DNA of 64,000 bases from Bacteroidota bacterium (lineage in GTDB: Bacteria; Bacteroidota; Bacteroidia; B-17B0; Aurantibacillaceae), in contig JAUXTT010000010.1 of NCBI GenBank assembly GCA_030684395.1, positions 1 to 64,000 on the forward strand, written 5' to 3'. Position 1 is the stretch's first letter, and each line of letters starts with the position of its first letter. The notes beneath the pieces are model-generated. The model saw only the letters and a program-made list of their open reading frames with translations, made no database searches and had not been told where the DNA came from. Made by a program: the position numbers and the translations under genes. Shown piece after piece: positions 61,929 to 64,000 of the stretch.

Positions 61929-64000
61929 CTAATCAGTCTTAATAATTTTTAAACTCGAGGTTAAAATGCGAACAAGGTAAATTCCACTTGCGAATTTGCC
62001 AAGATCTATTTCTGTGGTTTTTTCACTTAGTATGGACGAATAAATCAAGACTCCTTGCATGTCGTAAATATGTATTGGCGAGACTTCATTTGTAACAATA
62101 TTAAATGTATTACTAAAGGGGTTCGGGTAAACTTTTATTTTTTTAGTTGTGGTATATTCTATAGTGCTTACCTCATCTGCCAACACGTATACTATTTGAA
62201 TAACTGTATCTGAACAATCGTTAAATTCAGCAATCAGGATAATCGCATAGGTGCCACTTGAATCATAATGGTGGGCAGGAGGAATAAAAGAATTATTGGT
62301 AACACTTCCATCTCCAAAATCCCATAAATACGAGGAGGCACCTGTTGAAGTGTTTTGTAAAACAAGACTATCGTTACTGCCTGCAAATAGGGTGTCATTT
62401 AAGTAGGTGAATCCGGCATAAACCGGTGCAGGCTCGGTAACAGTTATTTCTTTTGTAAAATAACCACATATGCTGTTTATATCCTGTATTTGCACGGAAT
62501 AAAGACCGGCTGCTAAATTCTGAAGAGTATCCTCAAGAAAAGTATTCAAAGTTTGTTGGATGAGGTTGTTTGTGCTGTTAAACCATAAATAATCCCATGG
62601 CCCTATGCCTTTTCCTGCCGCTATAGCTTTCCCATCCATATAATTGTTACAGCTAGCACTTATGGCACTTGTTTTATTGGTTGCGGAAACATGCAGTATA
62701 AATCTGGCTGTAGCAGTTGTATCGGAAATAAAAAAAGTATAGTTTGAAGAATCATTAAGAATAGTTTTTATTCCGGTTGTAATATCTTCAAGTACTATGC
62801 AAAAATTGGAAAGAATTAGTGAGGAAGAATCTACACTTATAGTGTAATTACCCGATACACCAACTAATGTTTTTACCGGTATTTGAGTTGCAGAAGTTAT
62901 TAAAGGCAAGCTGTTAATAGACATGTCTGTTTTTAAAGAATCCAATGTACTAATGGCGGGAACCTGAAGATTTGAACTAAATAGTTTTCTGGCATCCATG
63001 GAAGCATCATAACTATTAGTTGCCAAATCATCAAACAGTAAAATCGTTTCATCTTTAAAATTATTACCGTTTATGGTTAATTTTAAGGACTGATTGGAAA
63101 GAAGAGTGGGCTCCAAAAAGGGCTGATTCGAGGAAATTTTAATGTTTTCGGTACATGATAACAATGGACCTATTCCGTTTGTTTGTATCCAGAAAGATTG
63201 GGAAGAGGCAATCATATTTGATCCGCCGTTAGTAGATACACCTGCTACCCAACTGGCGTATTGCTGATTAGCAGAATTCCAGATATAAATAGCGTCATTG
63301 ATGTTGTTTTTTGTCCATGCAGCCGAACTCCAATCAATAGCAGAAGGATATGGATTTCCTATCATAACCCAACCGTCTTGCGTAATATCTCCACTTGGAG
63401 AATAAGTTACGGGAAATGTTTGATTAAATTTTACCGGAGGTCCGGTAACGTCTATTGTTAATGGAACAGGCCCAATGTAACACTGATATCCTTGTCCGGG
63501 AATTATCGGATCATTTGAACTTGGTGCAGGATTATATCCGTTATCACTAATACCTGGTACGGTTTCATCGTAAGTATAAACAGAAGTAAAAGAAAAATTT
63601 GGATACGTTGATCCGGGAAAACCGCTCGTAACAAAATTATCCTGCCAATCGTTAATTGTAACACCTGAAACAGGTGAAGCCAGAAATCTCCACGAAGTTG
63701 GGCCGGCTTCGAGATATCTTTGCATCGTGATATTTCCTGAGAAACTTCCTAGGATTGGTGCAATGTATGCTGTTCCAAGTGAATCGGAGACTAGTGTAAA
63801 GTCATATCCTGTAGTAGTGAAAGTACCGGAGGTGATTTTTAATTCGCCTGTTATTTTTTCGTTGGCACTTAAATATGAGCCCGCGCTATTATTTAATGTG
63901 AGATTTTTGAAAGATGTGAGAGAGCTTCCTGCAATTTTTTGAGCACTGCTACCGGCTAAAGTAATTGCCTCGCCTGAATCGATCAAAGATCCATTATTGA
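61929..64000 (-). CDS. Large secreted T9SS type A protein (partial, N-terminus outside window)
   Basis: At least 690 aa visible; the frame (NNGSLIDSGEAITLAGSSAQ) continues through the right edge, so the true start is outside. The visible start is a run of strands (SSLTSFKNLTLNNSAGSYLS, KITGELKITSGTFTTTGYDF) as in T9SS cargo beta-helices. A PKD-like domain lies near the end (SSYLWDFGDGSVTNNSF). The C-terminus (VYPNPFSNTFNIVTNEVSPI ... KFASGIYLVRILTSSLKIIK) is a type A sorting tail. Confidence 0.92.
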   Translation of the reverse strand, partial: NNGSLIDSGEAITLAGSSAQKIAGSSLTSFKNLTLNNSAGSYLSANEKITGELKITSGTFTTTGYDFTLVSDSLGTAYIAPILGSFSGNITMQRYLEAGPTSWRFLASPVSGVTINDWQDNFVTSGFPGSTYPNFSFTSVYTYDETVPGISDNGYNPAPSSNDPIIPGQGYQCYIGPVPLTIDVTGPPVKFNQTFPVTYSPSGDITQDGWVMIGNPYPSAIDWSSAAWTKNNINDAIYIWNSANQQYASWVAGVSTNGGSNMIASSQSFWIQTNGIGPLLSCTENIKISSNQPFLEPTLLSNQSLKLTINGNNFKDETILLFDDLATNSYDASMDARKLFSSNLQVPAISTLDSLKTDMSINSLPLITSATQIPVKTLVGVSGNYTISVDSSSLILSNFCIVLEDITTGIKTILNDSSNYTFFISDTTATARFILHVSATNKTSAISASCNNYMDGKAIAAGKGIGPWDYLWFNSTNNLIQQTLNTFLEDTLQNLAAGLYSVQIQDINSICGYFTKEITVTEPAPVYAGFTYLNDTLFAGSNDSLVLQNTSTGASSYLWDFGDGSVTNNSFIPPAHHYDSSGTYAIILIAEFNDCSDTVIQIVYVLADEVSTIEYTTTKKIKVYPNPFSNTFNIVTNEVSPIHIYDMQGVLIYSSILSEKTTEIDLGKFASGIYLVRILTSSLKIIKTD

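Noticed and set aside
1-64000. CRISPR array
   Set aside because: No short direct repeats with regular unique spacers; the only regular repeat is the coding 270-bp array.

Overview
The window comes from an AT-rich member of the Bacteroidota. The reasons are secreted proteins with type IX secretion (T9SS) C-terminal sorting tails, a gliding-motility-type C-terminal domain, Bacteroidota promoters (TTTG, about 19-20 nt, TAnnTTTG), almost no Shine-Dalgarno sequences, and housekeeping genes typical of the phylum. The sequence does not allow a genus call.

Layout. 1-8,849: three or four secreted proteins on the minus strand, two of them giant adhesin-like repeat proteins; the first runs off the left edge and carries seven near-identical 270-bp repeats. 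8,922-17,218: conserved chromosome (recJ, yebC, a MarR regulator group, DUF2306 and YARHG proteins, rplY, prs, an S4-domain protein, tRNA-Leu(CAA)). 17,184 to about 44,500: an accessory island next to the 3' end of tRNA-Leu, opened by a large serine recombinase whose reading frame runs antisense into the tRNA.

Inside the island there are three parts. (a) 18.8-22.5 kb holds a small recombinase partner, a MerR-like regulator, an HNH protein and a two-TM protein. (b) 22.6-33.8 kb is one leftward operon of about 15 genes that looks virus-like but has no recognisable tail, terminase, portal or packaging ATPase. It holds small membrane proteins, a LEA/WHy-like protein, a transglutaminase-like protein with a very basic tail, a capsid-like beta protein bracketed by two large inverted repeats, small beta-rich proteins, an annexin/SH3-like protein, a glucosaminidase with a possible -1 frameshift adding a membrane anchor, an LPD1-type zincin and an amidohydrolase. 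This is the best candidate for an undescribed system. (c) 34.9-44.5 kb is a toxin and defence segment: two paralogous secreted transglutaminase-like proteins, one with an Rhs-core junction and a metzincin-like end; small lipoprotein or envelope genes; a PD-(D/E)XK-like nuclease next to a PHP-SMC-like ATPase of the TrlF/ppl type; a sigma4/alphaCTD-like protein; and an MNT-HEPN fusion.

44.6-54.9 kb is a mosaic of small rightward cassettes (DUF3830, Crp/Fnr with a palindromic operator, ECF sigma plus AraC, five SRPBCC proteins, FabV, ArsR with twin operators). They are separated by two alternating kinds of intergenic repeat (A and B), stem-loop terminators and a 110-bp MITE. 54.9-61.5 kb carries two histidine kinases, an AraC regulator and stress-type small proteins (CsbD, a lipoprotein, Lmo0937-like), then a T9SS beta-propeller. 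A second T9SS protein runs off the right edge.

All family assignments are from reading the sequence; no database search was run.
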